Positions 1 to 8,110 of a stretch of DNA of 27,099 bases are shown here, in pieces. The stretch spans positions 1 to 27,099 of the forward strand of contig JALOPT010000003.1 in the NCBI GenBank assembly GCA_025453715.1, written 5' to 3'. A model generated the notes under the pieces. That model made no database searches. It was not told the DNA's origin and saw only the letters and a program-made list of their open reading frames with translations. A program made the translations under genes and the position numbers. The stretch is from Methanoregulaceae archaeon. GTDB lineage: Archaea > Halobacteriota > Methanomicrobia > Methanomicrobiales > Methanospirillaceae. The stretch's first letter is position 1. The number at the start of each line of letters is the position of its first letter.

Positions 1-2
1 AT

Positions 3-29
3 GATGTCCTGGTGATCAGGATAAAGTAA
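3..29 (+). CDS. possible 3' end of an upstream gene (partial)
   Basis: A short open frame enters from the left edge and reads DVLVIRIK before a TAA stop at 27-29. The residues look like a plausible protein C-terminus, but eight codons cannot establish coding or identity. If real, the upstream gene lies on the same strand as the glutamate-synthase-like gene, about 200 bases before its start. Confidence 0.25.
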   Translation, partial: DVLVIRIK

Positions 30-97
30 TGATTCTGGCGTTATTTTGTTGAAAATTCATTTGTTCTTTCAAATTCCATGCGTGATAATCGTAATCT

Positions 98-131
98 TTT
101 TATATACAACAGAAGGCAAGTGCTTATATCC
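98..131 (+). promoter_or_regulatory. candidate TATA boxes for the glutamate-synthase-family gene
   Basis: An archaeal-style TATA element, TTTATATAC, lies at about 99-107, and a second AT-rich element, CTTATATCC, at 123-131. Either would place transcription start about 25 bases downstream and leave a 70-100 base leader before the ATG at 228. Seen by eye only; which one is used cannot be decided here. Confidence 0.4.
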
Positions 132-227
132 GTATAAAAACTAAACTCTCTTGTTTGAGCATTGTCGCTCGGACCCCCCCTTGATTTTTGTTCAAGGTTA
201 TTTAAAGAGAGCAACAGGAGAGAGTTA

Positions 228-1817
228 ATGAATCTTAGACAACCGAACGCAAACGAAGCGACCGGAACGGTAAACCGCTCCCGGGACGTATCGCCCATGT
301 CAGGGATCTGTACCCGTTGTGTCGATGGATGTAAAGGAAGCTGCGAAACATGGTTAGCATCTTTCCGTGGACGTGAAGTCCTGTACCCCGGACCTTTTGG
401 AGAGATCACGGCAGGTGCGGACAAAAACTACCCGGTTGATTATTCACACCTGAATATCCAGGGTTACGCTGTAGGGGCAAAAGGCCTTCCCGAAGGCACA
501 GAAATCGGCCCTGATTCGGCGGTATTTTCATCAGTTGACACCGAAACGGAGTATGGGTGGGACAAAAAGGTCAAGATGCGCCTGCCGATTTTCACCGGAG
601 CACTCGGGTCCACAGATATTGCACGGATTAACTGGGAACACTTTGCCATTGGTGCGGCAATTTCCGGTATCACGATCGTCTGCGGTGAGAATGTTTGTGG
701 GATTGATCCCGGCCTCAAACTCGATAACAAGGGCAAAGTGAAAGAATCCCCCGAGATGGACCGCAGGATAGGTATCTACAAGAAGTTCTATGACGGGTAT
801 GGAGAGATGCTCGTACAGATGAATGTCGAGGATACCCGTCTCGGTACAGCCGAATACGTCTCTTCAAAGCACAACCTCGACACTATCGAGCTGAAATGGG
901 GCCAGGGTGCCAAGTGCATCGGGGGAGAAATCAAGGTCCGGTCGCTGGAACGAGCGATTGAGCTTAAAAAGCGCGGATATATTGTTCTGCCTGACCCAAC
1001 ACTCGCAGAGAATAAGAAGGCCTTCGAGGCGGGAGCAATCAAGGAATTCGAGCGACATTCCCGCCTGGGATTTGTAACAAAAGAAGGTTTCCTCGAAGAG
1101 GTCGACCGTCTTCGTGATATCGGATTCAAGCGGGTCACCCTGAAGACCGGGGCGTACTCCGCAGTAGAACTTGCAATGGCCATCCGCTTCTCGGCAGATG
1201 CCAGGATTGACCTCCTGACCATTGATGGCGCATCCGGGGGCACCGGTATGAGCCCGTGGCCAATGATGAACGAGTGGGGGATCCCAACGTTCTACCTGCA
1301 GGCGCTTGCCAACCAGTACTGTGAGAAACTGAAAAAGAGAGGTATAAGGGTACCGGATATTGCAATCGCCGGTGGATTCTCTGATGAACCGAATGTCTTT
1401 AAGTCCCTTGCGATGGGTAGCCCCTATGTCAAGGCAGTATGCATGGGCCGTGCACTCATGATCCCCGGCATGACCGGAAAGAACATCGAGAAGTGGATAA
1501 AAGATGGCGATCTCCCGAAGTCAGTATCGAAGTACGGGACAAAGGCGGAGGAAATTTTCGTCTCCTATGAAGAACTTAAAGACAAATATGGGTCACGGTT
1601 TAAGGAGATCCCAATGGGTGCAATCGGAATCTATACGTATGCACAGAAATTCAGGACCGGTCTCCAGCAGCTGATGGCAGGGAGCAGAAATTTTAATCTC
1701 AAGACAATATCCAGAAATGATGTGATGGCATTAACAGAGGAATCCAGCCGCATATCTGGCATACCGTATGTAATGGATGCATACAAGGACAAGGCAAACA
1801 GCATCCTCCTTGACTAA
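228..1817 (+). CDS. FMN-binding glutamate synthase family protein (GltB domain 2-like)
   Basis: This 529-aa protein resembles the FMN-binding TIM-barrel (domain 2) of glutamate synthase, which in archaea is often encoded separately from the amidotransferase domain. Supporting motifs include KWGQGAKCIGGEI in mid-protein, a glycine-rich TIDGASGGTGMSPW loop, and a C-terminal IAGGFSDEPN...MGRALM phosphate-binding type segment. Near the N-terminus is CTRCVDGCKGSC (C28, C31, C35, C39), which could bind an Fe-S cluster. The ATG at 228 is chosen because AGGAG lies just upstream at 216-220; an open frame extends back to a TTG at 162 but those residues look non-coding. Catalysis of the NAD(P)H- or ferredoxin-dependent glutamate synthase reaction is possible, but no glutaminase partner is visible, so the exact reaction is not established. 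Confidence 0.85.
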   Translation: MNLRQPNANEATGTVNRSRDVSPMSGICTRCVDGCKGSCETWLASFRGREVLYPGPFGEITAGADKNYPVDYSHLNIQGYAVGAKGLPEGTEIGPDSAVFSSVDTETEYGWDKKVKMRLPIFTGALGSTDIARINWEHFAIGAAISGITIVCGENVCGIDPGLKLDNKGKVKESPEMDRRIGIYKKFYDGYGEMLVQMNVEDTRLGTAEYVSSKHNLDTIELKWGQGAKCIGGEIKVRSLERAIELKKRGYIVLPDPTLAENKKAFEAGAIKEFERHSRLGFVTKEGFLEEVDRLRDIGFKRVTLKTGAYSAVELAMAIRFSADARIDLLTIDGASGGTGMSPWPMMNEWGIPTFYLQALANQYCEKLKKRGIRVPDIAIAGGFSDEPNVFKSLAMGSPYVKAVCMGRALMIPGMTGKNIEKWIKDGDLPKSVSKYGTKAEEIFVSYEELKDKYGSRFKEIPMGAIGIYTYAQKFRTGLQQLMAGSRNFNLKTISRNDVMALTEESSRISGIPYVMDAYKDKANSILLD

Positions 1818-1839
1818 AATAATTTTTGAAAGAATGAAC

Positions 1840-1872
1840 CACTGCACCTTCCAGGTCAGTGAATCCTTTTTT
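1840..1872 (+). terminator. hairpin plus T-run after the glutamate-synthase-family gene
   Basis: CACTG at 1840-1844 pairs with CAGTG at 1857-1861, extended by ACCT/AGGT with one bulged C. Six T residues follow at 1867-1872. The position, just after the stop at 1817, fits a transcription terminator. Confidence 0.55.
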
Positions 1873-2009
1873 AGCCAAGTTTTCGTCAGGTCGCTACGGA
1901 ATATTATTTCTGTAATGTACTTCGAGTGAGACTCATACGCTTCAGCGTAATACTAAAACCCACTATTGATTATGTTTATGTTCCTTGGTCTTATTTTTTC
2001 AGTCTGAAT

Positions 2010-2020
2010 GGAAAAAAAGA
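2010..2020 (-). terminator. T-tract downstream of the lipoprotein gene
   Basis: On the minus strand, a run of seven T (complement of A at 2012-2018) lies about 35-40 bases beyond the lipoprotein stop codon. Oligo-T is the usual archaeal termination signal. A CTGAAT/ATTCAG inverted repeat (2004-2009 and 2032-2037) flanks it. Confidence 0.4.
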
Positions 2021-2052
2021 GAAATCCCGGTATTCAGGTTTTCCTACGTACG

Positions 2053-2604
2053 TTATACGGGGGTCTCCGGGATGATGACCCAGGATGCCTCCTCGTTGCC
2101 GAACTTGTAATGGAAGAGAAGACCAGGGAGTGCCTGGTCAGGGACATTCGCAATTTCAACAGTACCGCTTCGTATTTCTCCTGGTTTTAACCCTATCAAT
2201 GCAACATGGGTTGGTACTTGATACTGTTTTCCTGACCGGTCTGTTGCGTATAATTCTGATAATTTTTTCTGAAGTTCGGCAACAGTTGCAGTACCCACAT
2301 TTTTAACCGCAAGTTCAAAACTCACCGTCTGTTTTATCGGATCACGGCTTTTATCCCTGACCGAAAATTCTAGCGATAAATTCCCGGCGTGTAATTCGGC
2401 CTTTTCATTTATTGAAAGGTTTAAGGGTTGTTTAGTGAACTGCATTACACTTGGTGTAACAGTTGTCACCTGTGCATCGGGTATATCCGTAACCGGGTTC
2501 GGCGGCCCGGCTTTTCCCTGTTCCGTAATGCACCCTGATGCCAGGCATGCAGAGGTGATAAACAGGATACACAAAATGTGTGGTATGAGTGTCCGATTTG
2601 ACAT
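2053..2604 (-). CDS. secreted lipoprotein with DUF4352-like domain
   Basis: A 183-aa protein with an N-terminal signal peptide: hydrophobic stretch at about residues 5-24 and a lipobox-like LASGC with Cys25, suggesting lipid anchoring on the outer face of the membrane. After a Pro/Thr-rich linker, residues about 60-183 read as an immunoglobulin-like beta-sandwich with FELAVKNVGTATV and KPGEIRSGTVEI, resembling the DUF4352 family of extracytoplasmic proteins. GGGGGA lies a few bases upstream of the ATG. It has its own promoter and no operon partner. Its ligand or role is unknown. Confidence 0.75.
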   Translation of the reverse strand: MSNRTLIPHILCILFITSACLASGCITEQGKAGPPNPVTDIPDAQVTTVTPSVMQFTKQPLNLSINEKAELHAGNLSLEFSVRDKSRDPIKQTVSFELAVKNVGTATVAELQKKLSELYATDRSGKQYQVPTHVALIGLKPGEIRSGTVEIANVPDQALPGLLFHYKFGNEEASWVIIPETPV

Positions 2605-2657
2605 TCTATTTCCCCCGGATTACAATTCTGCTTTTTCAGGTTTCTCTACCGGGGATG

Positions 2658-2665
2658 TTATTATA
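2658..2665 (-). promoter_or_regulatory. candidate TATA box for the lipoprotein gene
   Basis: The minus strand reads TATAATAA here, about 55 bases upstream of the lipoprotein ATG. Transcription would start near 2635, leaving a leader of about 30 bases that includes the GGGGGA ribosome binding site. Confidence 0.45.
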
Positions 2666-2733
2666 CCTTTTGAAAGAGGACAAGTCAAAAAAAGGGTGTG
2701 ATATTTCTCCCGCGGTAGCTTAAAAAATAATCA

Positions 2734-3930
2734 TTAATTCTGTTGATTAAGGACTTCTATTTTGGATTTTACACCATTACCATTACCATTTACGGGCGAG
2801 AATGATTCCAGTATCTGCCGGGTGATCCTCGATCCAAGCGTGGGAGTCAGGGACTCAAGCCAGAGAAAAAACCCGACTTTTGGAGGTGTCCGGCGTTCAT
2901 ACCTGAAATTTCCTCCTTTATCCTGGACCATTTTAAGGTATTCCCGTTTTTGTTTGGACCGGAGGTACACAAGAGGATCATATCCGGGCAGGTCTGTCGC
3001 AAGTATAACCTTGGAGAAATTTCTCATAAGGTCATTGAACTCAAGTTTTTCACCCCTGATACTAATCTCACGCTCTTTACAAAGGGATTTGATTGCAGAA
3101 GGATAAAGTCCGCCATAGAGAATTTTTTTAACAAGCACTGTGGTTTCTTCCGGATTCGGTGCATTCCTGATATCTACATGGTTGCTCACCTGCGAAAAGA
3201 CCTTATTCCTTTCCCAGTCGTGGTAACGCAGGTACTCAAACGGCTTTTTCTGGACCAGGTCTGTAGCGAGGAACGTTTTCTTATGATCGCGAGCCTGCCT
3301 GTGGTCCTTGAACGGACCTTTCTTTTCAACCAGGGCTTTTATCTGTTCACAGGTAATCGTCTGGAGATTGATATTGTCCCTTGATTTCATCAACCGGCGG
3401 ACCACTGAAAAATGAGAAATATCAAATGATGAAATCAGGAGGAATGGGACGCTAGGCTGGGCAAAGAGATATCCAAGCAGCCTTTTCTTGTATTCAACTT
3501 CTTTTTCGAATTCCTTTAAATCTGATGGTGAGGTTACGACTTCCCCAAAAGCAATCCGGTTGTCACGGTCAACCAGGAACAGGTCAAATTCTGCGAGGTC
3601 CTGACCATTCCCGCGGATAGTAATATCCCCGTTTCTTGAATAAAAAAAGCCATTCTGACCAAGGTGAATATTTCGCCTCCCCCTTGGGGCATCAGCGCCC
3701 TTTATTGCAACCCCGCCAATCTCATCCGTAGTCTCAGCAGCGTCAAGGAACATCTCGTATACAATCGCTTCAAACCACCTTCCTTCTGCGGTCCGCATAT
3801 GCTCAATATCAGGTGAAAATAGCTTGGTTTTCTCGAGACTACTGATATGCCGGATGGCCCTGACCGAGAACGATTCGTCAGGCTGAAAAAAGGAACGGTT
3901 TTTATTAAGCCATCGAATCAGGTCGGTCAT
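2734..3930 (-). CDS. hypothetical protein, possible PD-(D/E)xK nuclease-like fold
   Basis: I do not recognise this 398-aa soluble protein as a named family. Residues about 50-175 have the layout of a restriction-endonuclease-like fold: a helix with E54 (RWFEAIVYEMF), a beta hairpin AEFDLFLVDRD with D116, then IAFGEVV with E130, followed by a Lys-rich helix (K139, K143, K148, K149) and a hydrophobic strand PFLLISSFD. The usual Lys of the E-x-K signature is Val132 here, so either a Lys has migrated to the next helix or the fold is inactive. The C-terminal half is basic and contains no motif I know. The ATG at 3930 follows GGTAAT. It is monocistronic, with its own TATA box. Nuclease activity is inference only. 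Confidence 0.7.
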   Translation of the reverse strand: MTDLIRWLNKNRSFFQPDESFSVRAIRHISSLEKTKLFSPDIEHMRTAEGRWFEAIVYEMFLDAAETTDEIGGVAIKGADAPRGRRNIHLGQNGFFYSRNGDITIRGNGQDLAEFDLFLVDRDNRIAFGEVVTSPSDLKEFEKEVEYKKRLLGYLFAQPSVPFLLISSFDISHFSVVRRLMKSRDNINLQTITCEQIKALVEKKGPFKDHRQARDHKKTFLATDLVQKKPFEYLRYHDWERNKVFSQVSNHVDIRNAPNPEETTVLVKKILYGGLYPSAIKSLCKEREISIRGEKLEFNDLMRNFSKVILATDLPGYDPLVYLRSKQKREYLKMVQDKGGNFRYERRTPPKVGFFLWLESLTPTLGSRITRQILESFSPVNGNGNGVKSKIEVLNQQN

Positions 3931-3972
3931 TTATTACCTATTATTTAATTTTTTTGGTTTAAAAAATCTCTC

Positions 3973-3980
3973 TTTATAGT
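3973..3980 (-). promoter_or_regulatory. candidate TATA box for the 398-aa gene
   Basis: The minus strand reads ACTATAAAGA here, about 45 bases upstream of the ATG at 3930. A start site near 3950 would give a leader of about 20 bases. Confidence 0.45.
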
Positions 3981-4256
3981 GATAACCCTTGAATTCAGCG
4001 CACAATCACAAGGACGAAATTATCCGCTAACATACCAACTCCACGCCTGCCATATCGCTCCTTGGAAGCAGGGTAACAATACCGGCCTCCGCGCTCACCG
4101 GTAATATCATGGGGATGTTGAGAAAAAATACGCGCACATTTATCGCCTGTAAAATATTTTAAACTCAAATTCATCTGCAGGATATGGTTTCCTTTTCTGC
4201 AAAGGAGCAAATAAAACTGAATTCGTCTGTGGGAACTAGTTATATTTTGTGGGAAT
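3981..4256. other. intergenic region without a supported gene
   Basis: The gap between the 398-aa gene and tRNA-Lys is about 375 bases. Its middle (about 4000-4140) is GC-richer than its flanks and contains TACCGG/CCGGTA (4080-4085 and 4098-4103) as a short inverted repeat. Minus-strand open frames here have no ribosome binding site and no recognisable residues. It could hold a small RNA or a gene remnant; neither is shown. Confidence 0.4.
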
Positions 4257-4266
4257 GTTTATATAG
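4257..4266 (+). promoter_or_regulatory. TATA box upstream of tRNA-Lys
   Basis: TTTATATAG at 4258-4266 lies about 45 bases before the mature tRNA 5' end, a standard archaeal box A position allowing a short 5' leader that RNase P would remove. Confidence 0.6.
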
Positions 4267-4306
4267 TTTTCTTACGTTGTTTTAATGCTGTGTGGCATGT
4301 ACCCGT

Positions 4307-4380
4307 GGGTTCGTAGCTCAGTTAGGTAGAGCGCCTGGCTTTTAACCAGGTGGTCGGGGGTTCAAATCCCTCCGGGCCCG
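4307..4380 (+). tRNA. tRNA-Lys (anticodon TTT)
   Basis: The cloverleaf folds fully by eye. The acceptor stem is GGGTTCG with CGGGCCC (4373-4379) and G4380 as discriminator. The anticodon stem CCTGG/CCAGG encloses loop CTTTTAA (4339-4345), giving anticodon TTT at 4341-4343. The T-arm GGGGG TTCAAAT CCCTC follows. No CCA is encoded and no intron is present. It stands about 80 bases ahead of rpoH on the same strand. Confidence 0.95.
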
Positions 4381-4439
4381 CTGCCACGGTACAGCCTGTG
4401 GGTTTTTATTTGGTGATGCATCTGGAGGAGACGCAATTT

Positions 4440-4460
4440 ATGAAAGAGGGGGTTTTTTAA
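4440..4460 (+). CDS. possible six-codon leader ORF ahead of rpoH
   Basis: A strong GGAGGAG at 4424-4430 precedes an ATG at 4440 that opens MKEGVF and stops with TAA at 4458-4460; that TAA shares its last A with the rpoH ATG (TAATG). This arrangement would allow translational coupling. The alternative is chance, because rpoH has its own GAGGGGG at 4446-4452. Translation of the mini-ORF is not shown. Confidence 0.3.
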   Translation: MKEGVF

Positions 4461-4711
4461 TGAGCACCAAGCTGAATGTGCTTGAACATGTGATGGTGCC
4501 GGACCATAAGATCATGAGTGAGGAGGAGGTTAGCACATTATTCTCCACCTACAAAATCACGAGCGAACACCTGCCAAAAATATATCATGACGAACCAGCG
4601 GTAAAAATCATCGGAGCAAAAGTAGGGGATGTGGTACGGACCATACGGATCAGCCACACCGCCGGTAGAGCTGAGTCATACCGGCTTGTCGTAAAAAGAC
4701 CCAAAAAATAA
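4460..4711 (+). CDS. rpoH: DNA-directed RNA polymerase subunit H (Rpo5/RpoH)
   Basis: An 83-aa protein matching the archaeal RNA polymerase subunit H, homologous to the C-terminal domain of eukaryotic Rpb5. Family features are LNVLEHVMVPDHKIMSEEE near the N-terminus and a C-terminal DVVRTIRISHTAGRAESYRLVV. It sits in the polymerase jaw near downstream DNA. It is the first gene of the rpo operon, with GAGGGGG seven bases before the ATG. The next gene, rpoB2, begins about 15 bases after its stop. Confidence 0.95.
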   Translation: MSTKLNVLEHVMVPDHKIMSEEEVSTLFSTYKITSEHLPKIYHDEPAVKIIGAKVGDVVRTIRISHTAGRAESYRLVVKRPKK

Positions 4712-4726
4712 AGGGAGCTGATATTT

Positions 4727-6289
4727 CTGATCGACAGAAGCATTTTATCAAGGGCATATTTTTCACGGGAGCATGTAGCGCGCCACCAACTTGACTCCTA
4801 CAACAATTTTCTTCTTCGCAACCTCCAGAAAGTTGTGAATGAGCAGCGGGTCATCGAGACCGACATCGAGATCCGTGGTAAAAGTAATACACCGGTTTGG
4901 GTTGAATTAGGCAAAATCGAGGTGCGAAAACCGCTTGTCCGTGAAGCAGACGGGTCGCAGGGAGACTTGTTTCCCAGCGAAGCCAGACTACGTAACCTGA
5001 CGTATGCAGCACCTATCCAGCTCGAACTCACCCTTGTCCAGGGAGAGGACCGCCAGGAACCCATCATGACTACGATCGGGCAACTCCCGATCATGATCGG
5101 CTCTGCGTCCTGTAACCTTTTTGGCATGAGTGATGATGAGCGGGTACTCCATGGTGAAGATCCATACGACCCGGGTGGCTTTTTCATTGTCAACGGGACT
5201 GAACGGGTCCTGATGACCCTTGATGAAGACCTCGCCTCCAACAAGATCATGACGGAATTCACCGAGCGGTATAACGAGAGGATCTATGTCGCAAAGGTGT
5301 TTTCACAGTACCGCGGGTACCGTGCCCTGGTCGTCGTTGAACGGAACAGGAAGAACCTGCTGGAAGTATCGTTCCCGTCAGTTGCGGGGCACCTCAAGTT
5401 CGTTGACCTGATGAGAGCACTCGGGATGGTAAGTGATCACGACGTCGTAAACGCGGTATCGACAGATGAGGACATCCTGACTTTCATGATGCAGAACCTC
5501 GAGGAAAGCGAGTGCGACAGCGTGGACAGCGGTGTCATGTATGTCGGTAAGAAACTTGCACCGAACCAGACAAGGGACTACCAGCGGAAACGTGCGGAAT
5601 TCGTCCTTGATAACTACCTGCTCCCGCACCTCAACTACCTCATGCCTTTCGGCATGAAAGAGGGAGACGAGGGCTATCGCGAGACCGTTGAGAGTGTACG
5701 CCTTGCCAAGGGACACTTCCTCGGCCGGATGGCAGAGGCCTGTTTTGACCTTGTGCTGAACAAGCGCAGGATAGATGACAAGGACCATTACTCGAACAAA
5801 CGGCTTAAACTCGCAGGGGACCTCATGGAGGACCTTTTCCGTATTTCCCTCAACCGTCTTACAAGAGATATTAAGTATCAGCTGGAGCGGGCTAGTATGA
5901 GGCACCGGGACCTCTCCATCGGCACAGCAGTCCGTGCGGATGTCCTGACTGAACGTCTTTTACATCCCCTTGCAACAGGAAACTGGGTCGGCGGCCGGAC
6001 TGGTGTGTCCCAGCTGCTTGACCGTGTCGATCACATGAGCGTGCTTTCGCACCTCCGTCGTGTCATCTCCCCGCTCTCCCGCTCCCAGCCACATTTCGAG
6101 GCACGTGACCTTCACCCGACACAATGGGGCAGGATCTGTCCGAGCGAGACCCCGGAAGGGCCCAATTGTGGGCTTGTCAAGAATTTCGCCCAGATGGTTG
6201 AAGTCAGTAAAGGGGTTACCGATGAGGAAGAAGTTATCAGGATCCTGTACAGTCTCGGTGTTGACCAGATTAAGGGGGATGTCCGATGA
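4727..6289 (+). CDS. rpoB2: DNA-directed RNA polymerase subunit B'' (RpoB2), apparent CTG start
   Basis: The N-terminal half of the split archaeal B subunit (Rpb2 N-terminal part: lobe, protrusion and external regions), about 520 aa. GDDERVLHGEDPYDPGGFF-type residues, the FIVNGTERVLM segment and the terminal HPTQWGRICPSETPEGPNCG motif identify it. The first ATG/GTG/TTG in frame is a GTG at 4835, but the 36 codons before it encode the family's conserved start, including RHQLDSYNNFLLRNLQK. The frame runs open to the rpoH stop with no standard start codon. CTG at 4727, preceded by AGGGAG at 4712-4717, gives the best fit, reading MIDRSILSRAYF. ATA at 4721 or ATT at 4742 are alternatives. Its stop overlaps the rpoB1 start (ATGA). 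Confidence 0.9.
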   Translation: MIDRSILSRAYFSREHVARHQLDSYNNFLLRNLQKVVNEQRVIETDIEIRGKSNTPVWVELGKIEVRKPLVREADGSQGDLFPSEARLRNLTYAAPIQLELTLVQGEDRQEPIMTTIGQLPIMIGSASCNLFGMSDDERVLHGEDPYDPGGFFIVNGTERVLMTLDEDLASNKIMTEFTERYNERIYVAKVFSQYRGYRALVVVERNRKNLLEVSFPSVAGHLKFVDLMRALGMVSDHDVVNAVSTDEDILTFMMQNLEESECDSVDSGVMYVGKKLAPNQTRDYQRKRAEFVLDNYLLPHLNYLMPFGMKEGDEGYRETVESVRLAKGHFLGRMAEACFDLVLNKRRIDDKDHYSNKRLKLAGDLMEDLFRISLNRLTRDIKYQLERASMRHRDLSIGTAVRADVLTERLLHPLATGNWVGGRTGVSQLLDRVDHMSVLSHLRRVISPLSRSQPHFEARDLHPTQWGRICPSETPEGPNCGLVKNFAQMVEVSKGVTDEEEVIRILYSLGVDQIKGDVR

Positions 6290-8100
6290 AGAAATCAAGA
6301 GTATTTGTTGATGGTGCATTGATCGGGCTCGCGGATGACCCGCAGGCGCTTGTTGCCCAGACCAGAGCAATGCGGCGTCAGGGTGCGTTGTCCACCGAAG
6401 TGAACATTTCCTATAAGGAGTTCAACAATGACGTGGTAATCCATACCGACAGGGGCCGAGCTAGAAGGCCGCTGATTGTCCTCCATAACGGTAAACCCTT
6501 AATTACCCCTGATGAGATCGAAAAACTGCGTAAAAACGAGATAAATTTCAATTATTTCGTTCAGAAAGGGTTCATCGAACTGATTGATGCTGAAGAAGAG
6601 GAGGACCTTTTCATCGCGATTAATCCCGAAGATATTACGGTAGAACATACACACCTTGAGATTGACCCCTCACTGATCCTTGGTATCGGTGCTGCCCATG
6701 TCCCGTTCCCGGAACACAATGCAAGTCCGCGTGTTACCATGGGTGCAGGGATGGTCAAGCAGGCGCTCGGGTTCGCTGATGCAAATATGAAGCTCCGGCC
6801 TGATACCCGGGGCCATCTGCTCCATTATACCCAGAAACCCCTCACGCATACCCAGGCATCGGAACTTATCGGATCTGATGACCGGCCGGCCGGGCAGAAC
6901 TTCGTTGTTGCCATCCTGAGTTACGAAGGATTCAATATTGAAGATGCGTTGATCTTCAACAAAGCTTCGATTGACCGGGGCCTTGGCAGATCACATTTCT
7001 TCAGGACTTATGAAGGAGAAGAACGCCGGTATCCCGGTGGGCAGATTGACCGGATTGAAGTTCCTGACGAGGAAGTGACTGGAGCCCATGGTGCAGATTC
7101 TTATAAAAATCTCGATGAAGACGGGGTAATCAACCCTGAGACGGTCGTGGCTGAAAAGGATGTCCTGATTGGGAAGACTTCTCCTCCGAGGTTCCTGGAA
7201 GAACCGACAAGCGACCTGATTACTGTCGAGAAGAGACGTGATACATCGGTTACCATGCGGAGTAACGAGCACGGGATAGTTGATACGGTAATCATTACCG
7301 AAGGTGAGAACAGTTCCCGCCTGGTTAAAGTCCGGACAAGGGACCTGAGGGTACCCGAGGTTGGCGACAAGTTCGCATCCAGGCACGGTCAGAAGGGAGT
7401 TATTGGACTTATTGCATCCCAGGAAGACATGCCGTTCACTGAAGCAGGCGTTGCACCAGACCTGGTCATCAACCCGCATGCGATCCCGAGTCGTATGACT
7501 GTCGGCCACATGCTGGAGATGATCGGAGGAAAAGTCGGGGCGCTTGAGGGACGCCGGATAAACGGTACCGCTTTTAGTGGGGAGCTCGAGGCAGATATCC
7601 GTGGTTCGCTTAAAAAACTCGGTTTTTCTCATACCGGTCGTGAGATAATGCATGATGGTATCACGGGGAAACAGTTCAACGCTGATATCTATGTCGGAGT
7701 GATCTACTATCAGAAACTCTACCACATGGTCTCATCAAAGATGCATGCCCGTTCCCGAGGGCCGGTACAGGTCCTTACACGGCAGCCTACAGAAGGAAGG
7801 GCACGTGAAGGTGGTCTCCGGTTTGGTGAAATGGAGCGGGACGTGATGATCGGACATGGTGCCGCGATGGCGTTGAAAGAGCGCCTCCTCGATGAGTCTG
7901 ATAAAGTACAGGAATATGTCTGTGCCCATTGTGGAATGATTGCGATGCTCGACCGGAAGTCGAATTCGACACGATGCCTTGCTTGCGGGAGCGAGACCGA
8001 TATCTATCCTGTCGAGATGAGTTACGCGTTCAAGCTCCTTCTCGATGAGATGAAGAGCATGGGTATTGCACCAAGACTGAAATTAGAGGACGTGGTGTAG
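6286..8100 (+). CDS. rpoB1: DNA-directed RNA polymerase subunit B' (RpoB1)
   Basis: The C-terminal half of the split B subunit, 604 aa. It carries the hybrid-binding and wall regions: GFNIEDALIFNKASIDRG, the KFASRHGQKGV active-site-side motif, and SRMTVGHMLEMIGGK. Near residue 545 is a zinc ribbon, CAHCGM with CLACG. It overlaps rpoB2 by four bases (ATGA), implying coupled translation. It stops with TAG, ten bases before rpoA1. The split of B into B'' and B' is typical of methanogens and other euryarchaea. Confidence 0.97.
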   Translation: MKKSRVFVDGALIGLADDPQALVAQTRAMRRQGALSTEVNISYKEFNNDVVIHTDRGRARRPLIVLHNGKPLITPDEIEKLRKNEINFNYFVQKGFIELIDAEEEEDLFIAINPEDITVEHTHLEIDPSLILGIGAAHVPFPEHNASPRVTMGAGMVKQALGFADANMKLRPDTRGHLLHYTQKPLTHTQASELIGSDDRPAGQNFVVAILSYEGFNIEDALIFNKASIDRGLGRSHFFRTYEGEERRYPGGQIDRIEVPDEEVTGAHGADSYKNLDEDGVINPETVVAEKDVLIGKTSPPRFLEEPTSDLITVEKRRDTSVTMRSNEHGIVDTVIITEGENSSRLVKVRTRDLRVPEVGDKFASRHGQKGVIGLIASQEDMPFTEAGVAPDLVINPHAIPSRMTVGHMLEMIGGKVGALEGRRINGTAFSGELEADIRGSLKKLGFSHTGREIMHDGITGKQFNADIYVGVIYYQKLYHMVSSKMHARSRGPVQVLTRQPTEGRAREGGLRFGEMERDVMIGHGAAMALKERLLDESDKVQEYVCAHCGMIAMLDRKSNSTRCLACGSETDIYPVEMSYAFKLLLDEMKSMGIAPRLKLEDVV

Positions 8101-8110
8101 GAGGGGAATC

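Noticed and set aside
162..227. TTG start at 162 for the glutamate-synthase-family gene
   Set aside because: The ATG at 228 has a good ribosome binding site and the extra residues do not look like protein.
3995..4210. 71-aa minus-strand open frame, and a 36-aa frame beside it, in the gap before tRNA-Lys
   Set aside because: No ribosome binding site, no recognisable residues, and two different frames look equally plausible; kept only as an intergenic note.
7101..7725. Long antisense open frames within the rpo genes
   Set aside because: They are mirror frames of strongly supported polymerase genes with no independent coding evidence.
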